DNA of 64,000 bases from Emydura subglobosa (taxonomy: Eukaryota; Chordata; Testudines; Chelidae), in assembly GCA_007922225.1 (NCBI GenBank), contig ML679962.1, positions 39,595,039-39,659,038 on the forward strand, in the 5' to 3' direction. This document shows positions 9,492 to 24,987 of the stretch, in pieces. Each line of letters opens with the position of its first letter. Position 1 is the stretch's first letter. Under the pieces are notes generated by a model. It saw nothing but the letters and a program-made list of their open reading frames with translations. It searched no databases and was not told where the DNA came from. The position numbers and the translations under genes were made by a program.

Positions 9492-12189
9492 ATGCGTCCT
9501 CTCGCATGCTCTCTGCCACCACTGCTCCCCGCTCCAGGTGCAGAGGGCACAGGAAATACGGATGAAGGCAGTAGGCTGAGCACAGAGCTGTTGAGACTTG
9601 ACTGGCCTCTGCTCTCTCCAGGGTTAGCATCGTCACTTGGGAGTGGGGATAACCCACCCATCCAGCTGGACCTGCAGAGAGCAGCTCAGCGCGTTGGCAC
9701 AGGCTGGGCCGGGGGGTCCCAGCAGCTCAGATTGTCTCCCGCGGGTTCCCCTTGGACGGGACGGGAGGTGGTTCCAGGAGTCTCCCAGTGGGTGTTGGAG
9801 CGTCTGCTTTAAATACCGAGCTGTGCTCGCTGCCGGCTGCATCCCCCGACGCCCCACGTGTCCGGCAGTGACTGACCTTCCGGCACCTGGGCCAGGGCCC
9901 CATGTGTGTGGATTCGCCGAGGGCAGCAGCTCTCACCCTGCCCAGCCCGAGGCAGAGGCCAGGCGCGCTGCACTCTTTGCGGAGGAGGTGGCAGAGCCGG
10001 TGAGCCAGTGTGCCAGGCTTGGATGGGGATGCCTGCAGGAGTGGAGCAGGCACAGCGAGCTGGTGAAGCTGACAGGTCCTTGCTGCCTGGAAGCCGAGAG
10101 TGGGGAAGGAGAGGGAAGGCCAGGATTCCTTGGGGAGGGGGGCACCACCAGGAGAGCAGGGCTGTGTGGCCAAGGACAGATCGGCACAGTGGACAGGAGT
10201 GTCTGATCCTGCTGGCCGTGTCCAAGGCACGGACATCATGGAGTGGCGCAGCCCTTTTGTGCAGCTCTGATCTGAGTGGGCAGGAGGCACTGGGGGGAGT
10301 GGGCAGGGCCCTGTGGCTGGCGGGACCATTGTGCTAGCGGCCTGAGTGACTGAGCTAGTGCCCTTGGTGTGCGTGTAGCTAAACGGTCCATCCATCACCA
10401 TGTGCCACGTTCAGCCCATGAATGGGGGGAGACGTGGCCAGCAGCTGCTCAGGCAGACCGGGGTGCAGGGGCAGTGCATGCAGTGATTTACCACAAGGCT
10501 CCGTGTGCTGGGTGCCCACCAGCTGCCTTGTATCGTGCCAGTCCCCCTGGTATCAAGCCACTGGAATGGGAGGCTCTGATGTCTCAAATGGAGCAGGTCC
10601 CGACTCAGAAGCTAGGGGAGGAGAAGCCCAGTTAGATCCCATCGCATCCGTCTCCTCCTCAGCCAGTGCAGGGTTCCCGACTCTCCCTGAATTGTAAATG
10701 TCCTGGGCAGTGGGCGCCAGGCCAGGAGTGATGGGGCTCTGCCGGGGGCTCCCGGCTCTTCAGCCCACTCTTCCCTCGCTGTTTGCTGGTGGTGCTGCTC
10801 GCTCGCTCGCTCTCGCGCGGGCAGCGCAGTTCAGAGCTGCGCAGGAAGAGCAGGTGGGTTTGCTGTGGTGGGAGCAGGATCTGGACAGGCTGACCTGGGG
10901 TTGCAAGATGAGAGTTGGGCTGGAGAGCCCCAGGCCTGGAGGTGGAGGGCGTAGCCCAGCTGGCTGTGGAGGGTGATCCCCAGGCACGAGGAGGAAGGCG
11001 GCTTTGGAGTTTGTGTCTAGGTGTAGTAGAGACACGTGAGGAGGGGTGGCCCTGCCTGCCAGAGCCTGCCTTGACTGGTACCAAGGGCCAGTCATTTCCC
11101 TTCTCTGGGTGTTGGGACACCCCTGGTAGTGAGACAGCATCATGGAGCCTGGCCTCACTCAGCTCTTGGCCAGAGCCTCAGCAAGCCTAGAAAGGAAGAG
11201 GGGAGCCTGCTCTGAGCAGTCCCCCGCTCGCAGTGTAAAAGGCCCATGGCCTGTAGTCTTGAGGGGAGAGTGAGTGGGGACGTGGCTGTAAATCCACGTC
11301 AGTGGGAACTGGTGAATTGTGAGAGGCCCGTGGCGGTCAGGGCACCCTCCTGGTGGATGGAATTTAACCTAGCAAAACCAGCCTGTCTGTCTATCTGCAA
11401 CCTCAAACCTCCCGCTTTTGCCCCTGTGAAGCCCTCCCCGTCTCCCAGAACCCCTGGTATTGTGACCTAAATGGATGTTTGTCTTCAGTGCCCGTCACTG
11501 TGATAAATTCAGCTCATTAGCAATGTCCCTGGCGGTCGCATTGTGACATTGGGGATTGCCAATTCCCTGGTGCTGCACGGCCCCAGCCTCCTCTCTGCAG
11601 GGTGCTTCGCAGCAGACGGGCTAGACACAGTGAAGTGGTGGGACGGGAGCGGGGGGGATGGCGGCCAGAAAGCAGCTTCCCCGCTGCACCTGCGGAGCTC
11701 CACGGAGCACCATGGGGCGAGTGCTTGTGATGTCAGTCCCACGGGCAAGTGGCCATTAGGAAAGTAGATAGGATGCCTTTAAAAAGGACTGCACTGAAGA
11801 TGCCGCTGCCTGAGGCATTGGCTCAGAGGGGGCGGAGATGGGAAAGGTCCCGAGAGGGACCCAGGCTGAGGCTGAGGGATTGAAATGAGAGAGGGACCAG
11901 AGTGCTTAGCCTCTGCACCTCCTGCGGCCTGCTCGCAGGACAATGTCCCGCCGCTCCATTAGCAACTCCATCCTGAGGGGCCTCAAAGGATTCTCCAATC
12001 CACCCCGGTGTGAGTGGGGCTTGCTGCCCTGGTGACACAGCAGGAGAGCAGGACAGCCTGTGTGCTTCTCTGGCAGTGAACGGGCTGTAAGCGACAAGGG
12101 ACAGGCAGGAACTGAGCAGGCTGCAGTGACTTAAAGAAGCCCCAGGGTTGCCTACTTTACACACCAGGGTGTGTGCTGTGTGATCTGGC

Positions 12190-12382
12190 CCTGCAGAAGT
12201 CCAGAATTGGAGAGGGTGTAGAAGAGAGCCACAAAAAATATTCGAGGGCTGGAGAAAATGCTGGACAGTGAGAGAGAGAAAGAACTCAGGCTGTTTATTA
12301 GCCCATGGAAAGGAGGATTGCGAGCTGTGTTGATTACAAGGTATACATTCCTTCAGAGAGAAGCCGTGGGTGCTAAAGGGCT
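12190..12382 (+). mobile_element. L2/CR1-group LINE fragment, 5' part
   Basis: The stretch resembles the tail of a non-LTR reverse transcriptase gene: a segment like AEKSHKKYSRAGENAGQ followed by CTCAGGCTGTTTATTAG, the usual region after the RT core. It breaks off after GGTGCTAAAGGGCTCT and resumes at about 12783, so this and the next fragment are one copy split by an insertion. Recognition is from memory of the family. Confidence 0.6.
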
Positions 12383-12782
12383 CTGGCAGAATTCTGTTTT
12401 CATGTTTGGATCATTTCTAGTGGACAATATCAGTGTTTCTTTCTAAGCATTTTTTAGATTTTTATCAATTTAAATTTCATAGTCACAGGAAATTATGGGG
12501 GGTGCCAGACAATAATTATTTAATGAGAGTAAAACATTGAGATTTCAAAAGTGAAAGTTTATAATTGTTAAAACTCATATTGTCAACATCACATGTCAAA
12601 ACAGATGAAGTAAATATCCTCCAATCAAACTAGTAATTTCTGAAGCAGCATTTTTCTTTCTGTGCCGATCAGTAAATGTTGATGATTATCAATGGAAAGA
12701 TCTTTTCATTGGTTTGTATGTGCATGGTGAAATCAACATTTATCAGCATTTACTGACAGAGAATCTTCTCCGTCCCAAGCTG
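12383..12782. mobile_element. AT-rich insertion of about 400 bp in a LINE, class unknown
   Basis: This AT-rich island is unlike its GC-rich neighbours and separates the two halves of one LINE copy. It contains a near-inverted pair, CAGTAAATGTTGAT near 12670 and ATCAGCATTTACTG near 12740. Boundaries are approximate and I cannot identify a clear target-site duplication. No coding frame of note. Confidence 0.5.
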
Positions 12783-12985
12783 GCTTTAAGCTGGCAGAGA
12801 AAGGCAGAACAAGAACCAACGCCTGGAAGTTGAAGTCAGATAAATTCAAATTAGAAATTAGGCAGAAATTTTTAACAGTGAGGGTGATTAACCACTGAAA
12901 CAAACTCCCGGGGGGAAGCGGCGGATTCTCCATCTCAATGTTTTCAGATCCAGGCAGTATGCTTTTCTAAAAGTCGTGCTTTTCA
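12783..12985 (+). mobile_element. L2/CR1-group LINE fragment, 3' part
   Basis: Continuation of the 12190-12382 copy: GGCAGAGAAAGGCAGAACAA and AATTTTTAACAGTGAGGGTG followed by an ATTCTCCATCTC stretch are recurring 3' segments of this sauropsid LINE group. Confidence 0.6.
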
Positions 12986-13324
12986 CGCTCTCTGGAGGGG
13001 TTCATGCCGTGAGAGCCGACCTCAGAGCAGACCCCCTAAGTGGGCAGTACGTTCTATAATTAGATTTCACCAAGCCACCAGCAGTGTGAATTCCTGAAGC
13101 ACTAGAAGAGTCTGACCATGGAGTCATGGGCAGCCCCCTTGGGCATCCCAGTATCTCTTGCCACCCAGGCAAGATGGACAGTGATAAATGGCCACTTACA
13201 CCAAAGCTCACAAAATATGCAGCTTGCTCCGCCACTCCCTGTGTAGACAGCGCAATGTGCAGACAGCCTCTCAGGGCGGTGGATTAACTATGCTGATGGG
13301 GGAAGCTCTTTTGTCAGCGTTCAC

Positions 13325-13460
13325 TAGGGTTGCCACCCATCCTGGTTTTGGCTTCCGTTTCCGGATGCCATTTAGGGATGCCAGGTGCCTGGTTTTAAAC
13401 CGGAAAGTCTGGTCGAAAAGGGACCTGGCAGCGTCCGGACAGAGGTACCCACTGGACACC
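13325..13460. mobile_element. MITE-like interspersed repeat fragment
   Basis: AGGGTTGCCACCCATCCTGG followed by GGTTTTAAACCGGAAAGTCT and GGTCGAAAAGGGACCTGGC resemble a non-autonomous DNA-transposon family common in turtle genomes. Ends are not defined. Confidence 0.4.
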
Positions 13461-13804
13461 AAAGTGTGGTTACCGCAAGGCAGGGGGAGGCACCAGGTCA
13501 TTAAGCTAGGCCAGGCCCTGCTCTGCCCTGCCAGGACTGCCTCCTACCTACAGGCAGGCTCCTGTCCAGTTTGGGAGCAGAGGGCGCCCAGCTGGCGGGG
13601 GGCAAGGAGATGGAGACATGCAGCAACCTGGAGGCTGGGGGGTGTGAGCGATGGGGGCGAAGCCTTGGCAGAGCAGGGGTGTGGGCTTGGGGTCCAGACC
13701 GGTTACCAGCAACCGTATTGTTTAGGAGTGTCTTCACGTAGGCACTACAGCCAAGCGGGGCAGCACCCGCTGAAGACAAGCCCTTACACGTTAAAGCAAG
13801 CAAA

Positions 13805-13822
13805 CACACACACACACACACG
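13805..13822 (+). repeat. (CA)n microsatellite
   Basis: About nine CA units. Confidence 0.9.
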
Positions 13823-14807
13823 TGAGCAGAGTGAGCGCGGTGACAGAGGTGAGCTGTCCAGCCGCACACCCGGGATAACCCTGGGGGATCTTTCGCTTCA
13901 GTTTAGCGGCTCTGGCCCTGTGAGAGTTCAAACAGCAAAGAGATTGCCCGTGTTCTTGTGAGCGTGTTTTAGCTGGGATTTGACCTTCCATGACGGTCCA
14001 TGAGAGGAACTCCCTTGCGCACACCCTTTACAAGGTGTGATGGGGCCATTCACCAATCGGGGTTTCTTAACGGCCCATTTAATCTTGATAGGCTTCCTTA
14101 ATCGGGAGAGGGGGGATTCCCACGCCTGTGTTCACAAGTTCAGAGTCAATATTTTCAAAGTTGTAAAGCAAAATTTGCTCCTTTCCTGCTAGCATGGAAC
14201 TCAGACGTTACCCAGGCAGCAACGTACAGCATTTCACAGTCTAAACACTAAACACGTGCTTGTAAGACTGGTACAACACTAACCTACCTGGGAGCTGGCT
14301 TGGTCTCCAGCGAGGAGTTTGCCAGTTCTTAGCTAACGCCTACAGCCTTGGCCAGAGCTGGCTGGTGTTTGGCTAAGGCATTGTGACACTGCCAGACCAG
14401 CTGACTGGGCTCGCCATGGGCATACCAGGTGAGGCTGAATGCCCTGTGTTGTGCAGAAGGCCAGAGTAGCTGATCAGATGGTCCCTCCTGGCCAGACTGA
14501 ATCAGAATCAGGAATGCACAAATGTGGTGCAGAGCCTCTGCCCCCTTGCCCGACCCCAGGCAGCGCTTCCTGTGCCTGTCTCCTGGAGTCACAGCCCACT
14601 TTGCCCCTAGTCTTGGAGGCTGCTGGAGACAAGGTTGGGGCCTGGCTGGGCCATCAGCCTGCCCTGCAGGAGATGGGCACGCTGCTTCAGTGGTAGTTCT
14701 GGCTTTCCCCTCAGATTTCCGACTTTGTCTGCTGGCTCCCCCAGGCCTTCGGTCAGGGCTGGAGTGGTTTGTATGCTTTGAGATGCTGACAAATGCACAG
14801 CATCAGA

Positions 14808-14940
14808 GGAGGGCTGGTCTAGTGGTTCAAGTGCCACCTGGGTTCGTGTCCCAGCTGGGCCACAGACTTGCTGCGTGCCGCTTGATCTCACCGGGCCTCC
14901 GTCTCCAGCTGTCCGAGGGGGTGGCTGCCCTGGCCCTGCT
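14808..14940 (+). mobile_element. MIR-like tRNA-derived SINE
   Basis: An A-box-like TGGTCTAGTGG (14814-14824) is followed by a near-perfect B box GGTTCGTGTCC (14841-14851), then CCAGCTGGGCCACAGACTTG and a region like the CORE/MIR tail ending in CCTCCGTCTCC. Order and spacing fit a MIR/CORE-SINE rather than a functional tRNA, which would need a paired acceptor stem that is not seen. Confidence 0.6.
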
Positions 14941-16673
14941 CTCGGGGAAGCTGAATACCTTAGCCAGCAATCTAAGAGAGAGAGCAACTGGATTCCAAAC
15001 GCAAAGCTGGAGCCTCAGGACTCATTGTGTCTGCAGGGGCCGCTAGACCTGCAGCCTCTGCCTGCTCAAAGGCAAGTCAGCAGCTAACCAGGGAGTTTTG
15101 GGTCCAGAGTCTTTGCATTAGGGAGTCCTTGATCCTGGAGCGGGGACATTTATGGCCACGTGTCGAGGACGAGTAGCCAGACTTTGCTCGTAGCCTCAGG
15201 AGATGCTCTTCTCACAGGCACACGGACCTGTAGCCTCTTGTAGGGAGAAGGCCCATGACTCCCATGTTACCCCGGGAAGATGTCCTGAGCAGCTAGCCGG
15301 GCTGGGGAGGTTGGTTCCAGCTTCCAGGTGCTCTGGCCATGCCTGCCCAGTGCCCTGCGTCTGTCAGGAGTGCTGGCAAGGGCTCGCTTGGTGCCAGCAG
15401 CACCTGGCTTCACAGAGAGGCCTGTCAGCAGAGTGGAGTGGAGAGAGCCGAGACAGGCAGCCCTGTAACTGCCCCCTTCTGTGTACCGCCCGTGTGTGAA
15501 ACGAGGGCAGCCATCCAAAGCAGACAGAGGCATCAGGCCCAGTGTGTGCATGGCAGGCCCCTGGGGTCCTGGCCTCTGGCCTGGCCTGGCCTGGCGGCAG
15601 GGCTCTGGGCTGCGGGCACTCAGGAGGGTAGCGAGGGGGTTGTTACAGGAGGTATGTCCCCGCGAGGCTGGGCCGGGTGGCGGAGGGATGGCTGTCACAA
15701 CGGCTGTGCAACACTGCCAGTGACTGGCACCAGCAAGGGGCTGACCTGCCGGTGCTGGACCCTAGCGCCCCATGGAGGGGAGCGAGAGAGACGCCGAGGC
15801 CAAGCGTAAGGACTGTGGGCTCCACGGCCAGAGGGGAGGGCTCGTTGCTTCAGCAGCCAGCGCCTGCTCCTCTGGTCCAGCGCTCGGGGCCTGCAGCACA
15901 CTAGGCCTGGGCTCTTCCACTGAGAGATGCTTCCGGACAGAAGAGAGGGGGCCCGAGACCTTCTCACCCCCCCACACCCCTCACTGTCCTGCACCCCTCC
16001 ATTTACACTCCATCCCCCAGCACCTTGTCCAGTCCCTGCTCTCCCCCATTCCCGGTGCCCCTCCGGTCTGTCTGTCTGCCCCCATCGCCAGGTAGCTGTC
16101 TGTCTGGGCTGGGGGTAGCGCTGGGGTGCCGTGGGTTTGTATTCAAGCCATGGACACACGGGTCCTGCATTACCAGGGCAGGTCAGAAATGCGAGGATTG
16201 ATCTCTCCTTCCACCTGCCCAGCTCCCTCCCCTTCCCCTTTTCAAAGCAGTGCCAGCGTCCAGGACTCCCAGAGGCCAGCCGCACGCTGGTCTCCCTAGC
16301 CAAGGGCCTGCGCAGCGTGCTCCCACCGCCCCTTCGCACTCAGGACGCTGAGGAAGGAGCCCAGGGTGGGTGCAGGTGCAGCCTGAGCCCGTCTCCAGGG
16401 TAGCCCACGAATTGTTGCGTGGGTCCTGCTGAGCCCGAACCCCCGGACTGGGGCGAGAAGCAGTGCTGGGACCAGCCTGCTGCTGCTGCCCTAGGGCAGC
16501 TGAGGGGCTGGGCTGTGCGGAGGGCAGGCGGCGGCTGGCCTGTTACAGGCTGGGCTCCATCTGGCCTGGTTGAGAGGGCCAGGCGTGCTGAGTGTTGTCC
16601 CACACACGTCCTGGCAGCTGGTGGTGTTCCCCTGCCCTGCAGTCCACCCCTCCTGGCAGAGTCCTGTGTTTAA

Positions 16674-19499
<2,826 letters not shown>

Positions 19500-21203
19500 T
19501 GAAAGGGGATGACAGTCTAGTGGTGGGAGCTGCCGAGACACAGGCAGGCACTGGGGTCTGGCCCTGACTCACTGCCTGGCCTCCTGCCTTCTTCTCTGTG
19601 CCTCCATTTCCCCACTGTAAGTGAAGAGCGTGACCCGGGGCAGGGAAGGGGAACGCTGTTCACATGCTTGCGCTGCCTGGCTGGCTGGGCCAGGCGTGGG
19701 CTGTTCCCCAGGAGAGCAGCAGTAGGGCGTGTGTGCGAGTGAGCGCGTCAGGGGGGTTGTCCTGGGGCTGTAGGTCTGTACCTCAGTGGGTGTGTGTGGG
19801 GATGGGGGATGTATCTGTAGCGGGGGTGGGGCTCAGGGGCAGAGCTACCAATCCGAACTAGTAGAGTGTGGACAGACACGTCCGGGCCCTCTACCGAGGA
19901 ATCCATCCTGGCCACCGGCTGCGAGGACGTGGCCACGTAACTGGGAACAGACTAGACCAGACACCCCGATAACGTGTGCGAACTGAAGGGAGCCTGCGGC
20001 AGCCCGAGCCCAGGCAGTGCCCTGCCCCGGCAGTCCCCAGCACTGAACGCATCCCAGGACTACCCGTAAAGTGATTGAACCTGGCCCTGCAGTCCAGCCA
20101 CTCCCTGAGATCTAGCCTGTGGGACTAGCTACCCACTGACCTGTCTGTGCTAGCAGCCGGGACAAAGGCAGCACGTTCCCAGGTGTAACAGCTGTGTTCA
20201 CACGGGCCGAGGTAAGGTGCTTAGAGAGGTGTAAGTAGCCCAGCCCAGGGGAAGTTTAACAGCAGTGCAGACGTGACGGGCTGCCAATGCAGAGCCAGGG
20301 CACCCGACTAACCTTAACTCTGCCTGGTCACAGACTCTCCCAACTGCCCGTGGAATTCAAGTCTCTAGGATCTTGTGCCCTGCTCCCCAGCCCCACCCTT
20401 CCCCTGCAGACACTGCTGATGTGGCCATGCTGCATCGGGAGTGAGTGGCCCAGACCAGGCCCACGCTAGGGCACTACAAATAGCTGGGTAGGTGAGGCTT
20501 TGACATTCAGGCTCGGGCTGGAGCCGAAGGGAGGGGGAGCTAGCATGACCTCTGCTCCCACCAGTCTCTGGCCCCAGGCTGGGAGGCTCACTCGTCCCAA
20601 ACAAACAGAAAGAAGTGGCAGGAGATTTGCCTGCTTCATCAATTACAAAACAGCTTTCGATTCCGTCTGGCACCTAGAACAAACCTTAAACTTACCGCAC
20701 AGTGGAGCGGGTGGGCAAACAAAGGACCTCATGAAATCTGCATACCAATCCCCAAAATAACGGGCAAATGGCTAAAGGCCTCCAGTTCAGAATGGGGGTG
20801 AAACCTGAGCCCATCCCTCTGCAACACAGACAGCAGTGACCTACGCCAACCTGGGCTGGCATTTTTTGGGAGGGTACCTGAGGTGTCTGGGGGTGAATTA
20901 CTCCCACCTGCATCCTGCTCTGGGCCTGCAGGCCCTGCTCTTTCCCTCTGCCAGCTAGCAATTTACTCACCCACTTCGTCACCGCAAGTGCCCAGTCCCT
21001 TGTCTTCTGAACACCCCGATGTACGGCAACGCCCCGGTTCAGCACAAGGCACGTGGGCAGATTTATCGTCCAACCAAACCAAAGTGTATTGACAGACCTT
21101 GAGATACAGATTCAGATAAATGCAAAGGAAAGGATGTGGAAACATAAGGTTCCAGTTAGAACTAAAACATAAAATGCAAACCAGAGCCCGTACGTCTTCG
21201 AGT

Positions 21204-21225
21204 GCTTGCTCATGTCCAGTCCCAA
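21204..21225 (+). repeat. DIRS copy 2, 5' inverted terminal repeat segment
   Basis: These 22 nt (GCTTGCTCATGTCC...) are the reverse complement, with one mismatch, of 24551-24572. Inverted rather than direct terminal repeats separate DIRS elements from LTR retrotransposons. Confidence 0.8.
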
Positions 21226-24200
21226 GTAGGTGTGTGCACCACATGCACCAGGGCCAGGAATTTTTCCCCTAGGGGTATCCATAGGGCCAGCTCTAGCGCC
21301 CTCTGCACCTATGCACATATGTGCCAGTATATAGGGCACTGCTGGCCCCTGTCCCTCTCCGTTCCTTCTTAGCGCCAGGGACAGGGCTGGAACGTCTCTT
21401 GCTCTGGCAAGCTCTTCTAACCCGGTGGTTTTATCATCCCTAGTGCATATAGTTTAGTTTGCTAATTGTTCAGGGTTTGTGTGCAGATGGTTTTAAGATA
21501 GAGTTGCCCAGAGACGTGGCATGCCCCAGTCTCTGGGTTTTAACCCTGCACTTGTTGTAAGAAGCCGGTGCCAGTTAATGACCCCACCAGAGCTGCTTGA
21601 AGTGCTGGGGAGAGGCTCACGTGCCGGAGAAGTGCAGAATTTGTAAACGCTTCAGGCCCCGTGCAGGAAGGATCGGGATGTTCGATTAAGGGCACTTTTA
21701 ATGGCATCGGCACGTAGACATGCATCTGAACCGGACTAGACTGGGCCACGTACATCGGCTTTGGTGCGGAGTGCCCCTCCGGCGCTGTCATCTTCCCGGC
21801 ACCAATCGCCATCTCCAGGGCTAAAGAAGAAACTGAAGAAGACACATGCCGAATGGGAGCACCCGCCAGCACCAAAGAAGGGCACGGGGAACCAAGCGAG
21901 ACCCATGCCAGACTGCCTGTCCCCACAGGTCCTCAAGGTGTCCTCACCCATTTGGGTCTCGAGCCCTGTCCCGGACCCACCATCGACTCCAGAGAGCAGC
22001 AAGGGCCCTCAGCACCTGGTGCCCACTACGCTGGATGCGTTCCAGGCAGTGAAAGATCTCTTGGCAGTCTCCGTGCCCCCAACACCTCAGGAAGGGAGGC
22101 CCCTACACAGGGGCCAGGCGTCGTCTTCAACCACAGGGCCCTCCAGAGGAAAGCCCGCAATGAGATCTCCGCAGCGTTCCTGATGCCAAGGTGCTGGTCT
22201 CCGATTCGCCAGAGATCACTGGGCCCACACTGGGGTCACTGAGCTCCCACCACTGGTCTCCGGCCCCTTGGCGCCGGGCTTTAGAACAACGATACCGGTC
22301 CCCAAACGTCGCTGTCCCCGAGCCCGAGCACCGGTATCCAGATTCCCAGTGTAGATCTCCCAGCCCTGGTCACCGAGCTCATGTAGGAAGCCGCAGGACA
22401 AGAGCCGGATGCAGGACTGGAGGCACCCAGGCTCCAGCACTGTTCCCCGGCACCGGAGCGCGCACAGTCCCACTGTGGTGGAGAAGGCCAAACAGCTTCG
22501 GCACGGCACCTCTATGGTCCCCAAGGAGTAGTTCGGCCCCTGAAGGGGAGGAGGTGACCCTCCCCAAGGGGCAGTTTGCCACCACGGCTGTGGGGTTCCT
22601 CATGGGACCCCCGATGGGGATCTGGCCATAAGGACAATGGCCCGGGCCGTGGCAGTATTGGAACCCGTGTGGGGTCCCTCCAGCCGCGGGTTCACAAGGA
22701 CAATCACTTTCCAGAGTCTCTGCCACGGTCATCGGCGACCATTCACCCAGCACCGGACCTGGATGTGGAGTCAGACTAGGAGCAGGTCCTAGACTCCACC
22801 TGAGCCAAAGCACTCTTACCGGAAGCCAGGTTCCTGGCCGTGACGGAGCGTATAACCGGAGTGTGAGGGTATGCCTCAGGCTACTGGGTCACATGGCAGC
22901 CTGTACTTACATGGGCTAGCATGCCAGGCTGCCCCTCAGGCCTTTGCAAACGTGGCAGGTGACGGTGTGTTCCCCATCCAGGCACCAGCTAGACCTGGTC
23001 CTTACAGCCGCCCGATCGTGGTGGACAAAGCCGCATCGTGTACTGAGAGGGGTGCCTTTCGTGGCCCCGCCCATGGCCAACGCTGTCGCTGGTCTGATGC
23101 TTCAGATCTGAGGTGGGGGGCTCACCTCAGTATCCTCAAGACCCAGGGTCTCTGGGCCAGGGAGGGGCTGGCGTGGCATATAACTATCAGGGAGCTCAAG
23201 GCCATCCGACTGGGCTGAGATGCTTCTTCCTCAGCGGTCTGGCAAGGTGGTTCAAATTTCGACGGACAATACGGCCTCAATGTACTACATGAACAGGCCC
23301 TATGACTGTGAACCTTCTGCGTGGCTCACAACATCCACTGGAAGCTGTGCACCTCTCGGATCAGGACTACTCAGCAGATCCTTGTGCTCTGGTCACGAAT
23401 GGTGCTTGCACCCGGAAGTGGACAAATTCATCTCCCAGAAGGGGGCACTCCCCAAGCGGACTGTTCCCCACCAGGTCGAACAAGAAGTGCAATCCTGTTA
23501 TCTGCAAGGGCTCGACAATGACGCGCTGTCTGACGCCTTGCTCCTGACACGGTCGGGTGACCTCATGGACACCTTCCCACCAACTCTGCTGATCCACAAG
23601 AGCTTCATAAAGATTAAAAGAGAAAAGGTGAGGGTCATCCTGGTAGCCCCAGCATCGCCGCACCAGCATTGGTTCGGGATGCTGCTCGATCTGTCTGTAG
23701 CTCACCCTTGGACACTCCCATCGCGCCCGGACCTCCTCTCTCAGGACCATGGCCGACTGCTTCATCCAGACCTGGCCTCCCCGCCCCTGATGATGTGGAT
23801 GCTCCGTGGCTAAGCCTGGAAGAGTGCTCCTGCTCTACACAGGTCCTGCTGGAAAGCAGGAAACCTTCCACCAGAGCATCTTACGTGGTCTAGGGGAAAT
23901 GCTTCACTTGTTGGGCAGCTCTCTGTAATATCTCCCCATCTGACTTGTCAATCCAAGCAATCTTGGACCACCTGAACCAATCTGAACCAAGAAGGTTTGT
24001 CGCCCATCATCCATTAAGTACACCTAGTGGCCATCTCGGCCTTTCATGCCCCTATACAGGGCAGGACAGTCTTCTTGCAGGAGATGATGACCAGATTCCT
24101 CTGGGGTATGGAGAGGCTCTTTCCGCTGGTGTGGGATCCAGCGAGGAGAAGCGGCTCCACGCTCTTGATGTCAGGAGAGCTCTGGCATTCTACATCACTA

Positions 24201-24550
24201 GAACTAAACCCTTCCGTAGAGCCACGCAGCTCTTTGTTGCGCGTGCCGAGCGGATGGGAGGGTTGTCGATGTCAGCCCAGAGAGCTTTGCACTGGATCAT
24301 GGCTTGCATTGAGTTGTGCCTCTGGCATCGCTGACGGCCCACTTGACAAGAGCGCAGGAGTCTTCAGTCCCTTCTTGGCCCAGGTCCCAATACAAGACAT
24401 CTGTGGGGCCACTGCCTGGTCTTCAGTACATACCTTTGTGTCCCATTGTGCACAGGCCTGGGACAACGCTGGCTTTGGCAGGACAGTGTTACATGCGTAC
24501 ACCCATAAACTGCTGCCCGGCCCCAGGGACACTGCTGGTGAGTTACCTCA

Positions 24551-24572
24551 TTGGGAATGGACATGAGCAAGC
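24551..24572 (+). repeat. DIRS copy 2, 3' inverted terminal repeat segment
   Basis: Partner of 21204-21225. It is followed by AGAAGAAAGGACGG and then GTCGCTTGTGTCCATTCC, the usual order at the 3' end of this family. Confidence 0.8.
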
Positions 24573-24946
24573 GCTCAGAGAAGAAAGGACGGTCACCGAC
24601 CCTGGAACTGTCGTTCTTTGAGATGGGTCGCTTGTGTCCATTCCACACCTGCCCTCCTTCCCCTCAGTCAGTTCCGGCACGAAGGAACTGAGGGAGGGGG
24701 ACCAACAGCGCCCCATATACAGGCCTTTCTGAACAAGCGACTTGGCTGTCTAATAAGGCATTTCTCACCCACTGGTTAGTTCTTGCAGCGCTTCTCCCGT
24801 TCCGAGAGCTGGGATCTGGCGCTCCTGAGGCAGTTCCCGCTGGCAGTCACCCCTCTGTGCTGGAGCTCCGCTTGGGCCGTTTATTCTCCTCCCAGACTGT
24901 CATGAGCTGCCGTTAGCCCAGAAACCCTCCTCTTCCGACAGGTAGG

Positions 24947-24948
<2 letters not shown>

Positions 24949-24982
<34 letters not shown>
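24949..24982 (+). repeat. (GT)n microsatellite
   Basis: About 16 uninterrupted GT units in the large intron, 225 nt beyond the DIRS end. Confidence 0.95.

Positions 24983-24987
<5 letters not shown>

Larger units (their letters stand above)
21200..24725 (+). mobile_element. DIRS-type tyrosine-recombinase retroelement, internally deleted (copy 2)
   Basis: The order is 5' terminal repeat, gag-like region (about 21760-22640), the very end of a reverse-transcriptase/RNase H region (about 22870-23810), tyrosine-recombinase region (about 23945-24590) and 3' terminal region. Seen motifs: RWSDASDLRWGAHL and VVQISTDNTASMYY (RNase H), KVRVILVAPASP, then HALDVRRALAFYI and AATAWSS-like text of DIRS recombinases. 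Inverted pairs join 21204-21225 with 24551-24572 (21 of 22 nt) and, less exactly, 21324-21370 with 24680-24724. The reverse-transcriptase catalytic core is missing between gag and RNase H, several stops and shifts interrupt the frames, and the recombinase box containing the first arginine is absent. It is a dead copy lying sense in the NLGN3 intron. Confidence 0.82.

Noticed and set aside
14808..14940. Possible tRNA gene
   Set aside because: A and B boxes are present, but no complementary acceptor stem; order and tail fit a MIR-like SINE.
22871..23813. Two long adjacent plus-strand frames that look like a host gene
   Set aside because: Their text matches DIRS RNase H and the following region, and they are bounded by DIRS termini.
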